NCBI GenBank assembly: GCA_964458665.1
Contig: CAYWOO010000153.1
Coordinates: 1-5,976, forward strand
Source of the DNA: JANXYW01 sp964458665
GTDB lineage: Bacteria; Chloroflexota; Dehalococcoidia; DSTF01; JACRBR01
Direction of reading: 5' to 3'
DNA: 5,976 nucleotides
Shown: positions 4,787 to 5,976 of the stretch, in pieces
Numbering within the stretch: the stretch's first letter is position 1
Layout: each line of letters starts with the position of its first letter
Notes under the pieces: generated by a model
What the model was told of the DNA's origin: nothing
What the model saw: only the letters and a program-made list of their open reading frames with translations
Databases searched by the model: none
Made by a program: the position numbers and the translations under genes

Positions 4787-5935
4787 TCAACAATTCTTCG
4801 CAATCTGTGGTTCCTGGCTCGCCACAACCCCGCGCAGCCGAGGCAAGATCTCCTCCCCCACGACGTACGCCTCTTCCAAATGCGGGTATCCCGACAGGAT
4901 GAACGTATCGAGCCCAAGTGCGGCGTACTCGCGGATGCGCTCGGCCACCTGATCGTAGCTGCCGACCAACGCCGTCCCCGCGCCGCCGCGCACCAGCCCC
5001 ACGCCCGACCAAAGGTTGGGCGAGACCGTCAGCGCCTCCATATCGATGCGCCCCTTGTTCAGCTCGTTCATCCGCTTCTGACCGACCGATTCGGTGCGCG
5101 CGAATCGCCGCTGCGCCAGCTCTATCTGCTCCGGCTTCATATCGCGCAACAGCCGTTCAGCGGCAGCCCACGCATCAGCTTCGTTCTCGCGCGCGATCAC
5201 ATGCATGCGGATGCCGAAGCGCAACGTGCGCCCCTGCTCCGCCGTCAGCATCCGCATCCGTGCGACGCGCTCCGCTACCCACGCCGGCGGCTCGCCCCAC
5301 AGCAGGTACACATCGGCGTGGCGCGCGGCAACCGCCTCCGCCGCCGGCGATGCGCCACCGAAGTAGATCGGCGGCTGCGTTGCTGCGGCGAACGTGCGGC
5401 CGAGGCCGCCCTTCTCGATGCGATAGTGCTTGCCCTCGAAATCGAACGGCACCGAGTCCCAGCACTTCCGCGCGATCGTCACAAACTCATCGGCGCGATC
5501 GTAGCGCTCGTCATGGTCCAGGAAGTCGCCGTAGCCGCGCTGCTCGGCCGCGTCGCCGCCGACGACGATGTTGATCAGCGCGCGGCCGCCCGTGATGCGT
5601 TGCAGCGTCGCCGTCTGCTGCGCCGCAAGCGTCGGCAGGATGAACCCGGGTCGGAAGGCGACGATGAAGCGTAGCTGCGCCGTGTCGTTCGCCAGCGCAG
5701 CAGCTACCAGCCACGCGTCCTCGCACCCCGAGCCCGTCGGCGTCAGCACGCCCTGGAAGCCGAGTCGATCCGCCGCCTGCGCGATCTGCCGCAGGTAGCC
5801 GATATCCGCGCTGCGCGCGCTCGAAGGCAGCTTGCCCGACGGATCGGGAAAGAAGTCCACCACCGAGCGGCCATCGCCCGTCGTCGGCAGAAACCAATGG
5901 ACCTCTATCGGGCGTCCGCTCGCGTCATCGCTCAC
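4787..5935 (-). CDS. ssuD: FMNH2-dependent alkanesulfonate monooxygenase
   Basis: This 382-residue enzyme of the bacterial luciferase-like (LLM) TIM-barrel family cleaves C1-C14-type alkanesulfonates with O2 and FMNH2 to an aldehyde and sulfite, releasing sulfur for growth; FMNH2 comes from a separate reductase (SsuE type). It resembles E. coli SsuD, as I recall that sequence, along its whole length: VHWFLPTTGDG (12-22), CEDAWLVAA (71-79), FGIRMHVI (240-247), SPNLWSGVGLVRGGAGTALV (305-324) and SGYPHLEEAY (348-357). The active-site set C71, R243, H245, R316 and Y350 corresponds to C54, R226, H228, R297 and Y331 in E. coli. About 17 extra residues precede C71, partly in a proline-containing stretch near 26-40. 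The start is GTG at 5935 with AGGAG 9 nt upstream. No transporter (ssuABC) or reductase gene is visible; the upstream side is cut off 41 nt before the gene. Confidence 0.94.
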   Translation of the reverse strand: MSDDASGRPIEVHWFLPTTGDGRSVVDFFPDPSGKLPSSARSADIGYLRQIAQAADRLGFQGVLTPTGSGCEDAWLVAAALANDTAQLRFIVAFRPGFILPTLAAQQTATLQRITGGRALINIVVGGDAAEQRGYGDFLDHDERYDRADEFVTIARKCWDSVPFDFEGKHYRIEKGGLGRTFAAATQPPIYFGGASPAAEAVAARHADVYLLWGEPPAWVAERVARMRMLTAEQGRTLRFGIRMHVIARENEADAWAAAERLLRDMKPEQIELAQRRFARTESVGQKRMNELNKGRIDMEALTVSPNLWSGVGLVRGGAGTALVGSYDQVAERIREYAALGLDTFILSGYPHLEEAYVVGEEILPRLRGVVASQEPQIAKNC

Positions 5936-5976
5936 CGGTCTCTGCTCCTGCTCGTGGCGCTGTCGCTACGAGAACG

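Noticed and set aside
4727..5674. 315-codon plus-strand open frame antisense to ssuD
   Set aside because: The translation is Arg/Ala/Leu-rich without motifs, while the opposite frame encodes a complete SsuD with its active-site residues.
1..5976. CRISPR array, tRNA, rRNA or transposon
   Set aside because: I found no regularly spaced direct repeats, tRNA-like cloverleaf, rRNA signature or transposase motif; the only long repeat is the pilin duplication.

Overview
The window is GC-rich, densely coding bacterial DNA. Several starts are non-ATG (one TTG, two GTG), each with a purine-rich Shine-Dalgarno. The gene content is two polytopic GT-C-like membrane proteins, two tiny Flp pilins, a class V aminotransferase and an SsuD-type monooxygenase. 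A repeat based on a GGGCTGAAGGCCC hairpin lies in a spacer. Together these suggest a GC-rich soil or freshwater bacterium, and my best guess is Chloroflexota. That assignment is inference from style and gene content, because no marker gene is present.

Layout. On the minus strand, a start-containing fragment of a membrane protein (1-272) follows 23 nt behind a 550-residue GT-C-fold membrane protein (296-1948), so the two probably share an operon reading leftwards. A 327-nt non-coding spacer (1949-2275) contains a strong hairpin and a degenerate 44-nt tandem repeat. Next come two complete plus-strand transcription units, 2276-2784 and 2853-3365. Each has a leader of about 217 nt, a 78-codon type IVb (Flp) pilin gene and a GGGCGCCC-based terminator. 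A 208-nt spacer with inverted and direct repeats precedes a plus-strand class V aminotransferase (3574-4686). This gene converges on a minus-strand ssuD (4787-5935), with a 13-bp perfect hairpin between them that can serve both.

The most interesting part is the duplicated pilin unit. The two pilins are identical over the whole predicted mature chain. Their only three amino-acid differences are in the leader peptide that prepilin peptidase removes, while synonymous changes are spread along the gene. The untranslated leaders have diverged far more than the coding regions, yet they keep the same length (217 and 218 nt), an identical 12-mer at the 5' side, further co-linear blocks and a long-range complementarity. 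This is a candidate cis-regulatory RNA that I cannot match to a riboswitch class I know. The mature pilin also has two cysteines near its C terminus, unusual for an Flp pilin as far as I know.

Functional reading. The pilins would be assembled by a Tad machine encoded elsewhere. The divergent GT-C-like proteins could act in cell-envelope or protein glycosylation, but nothing here ties them to the pilins beyond adjacency. The aminotransferase and SsuD are metabolic genes (amino-group transfer between alanine or serine and glyoxylate-type acceptors; release of sulfite from sulfonates). They face each other and are not one operon.
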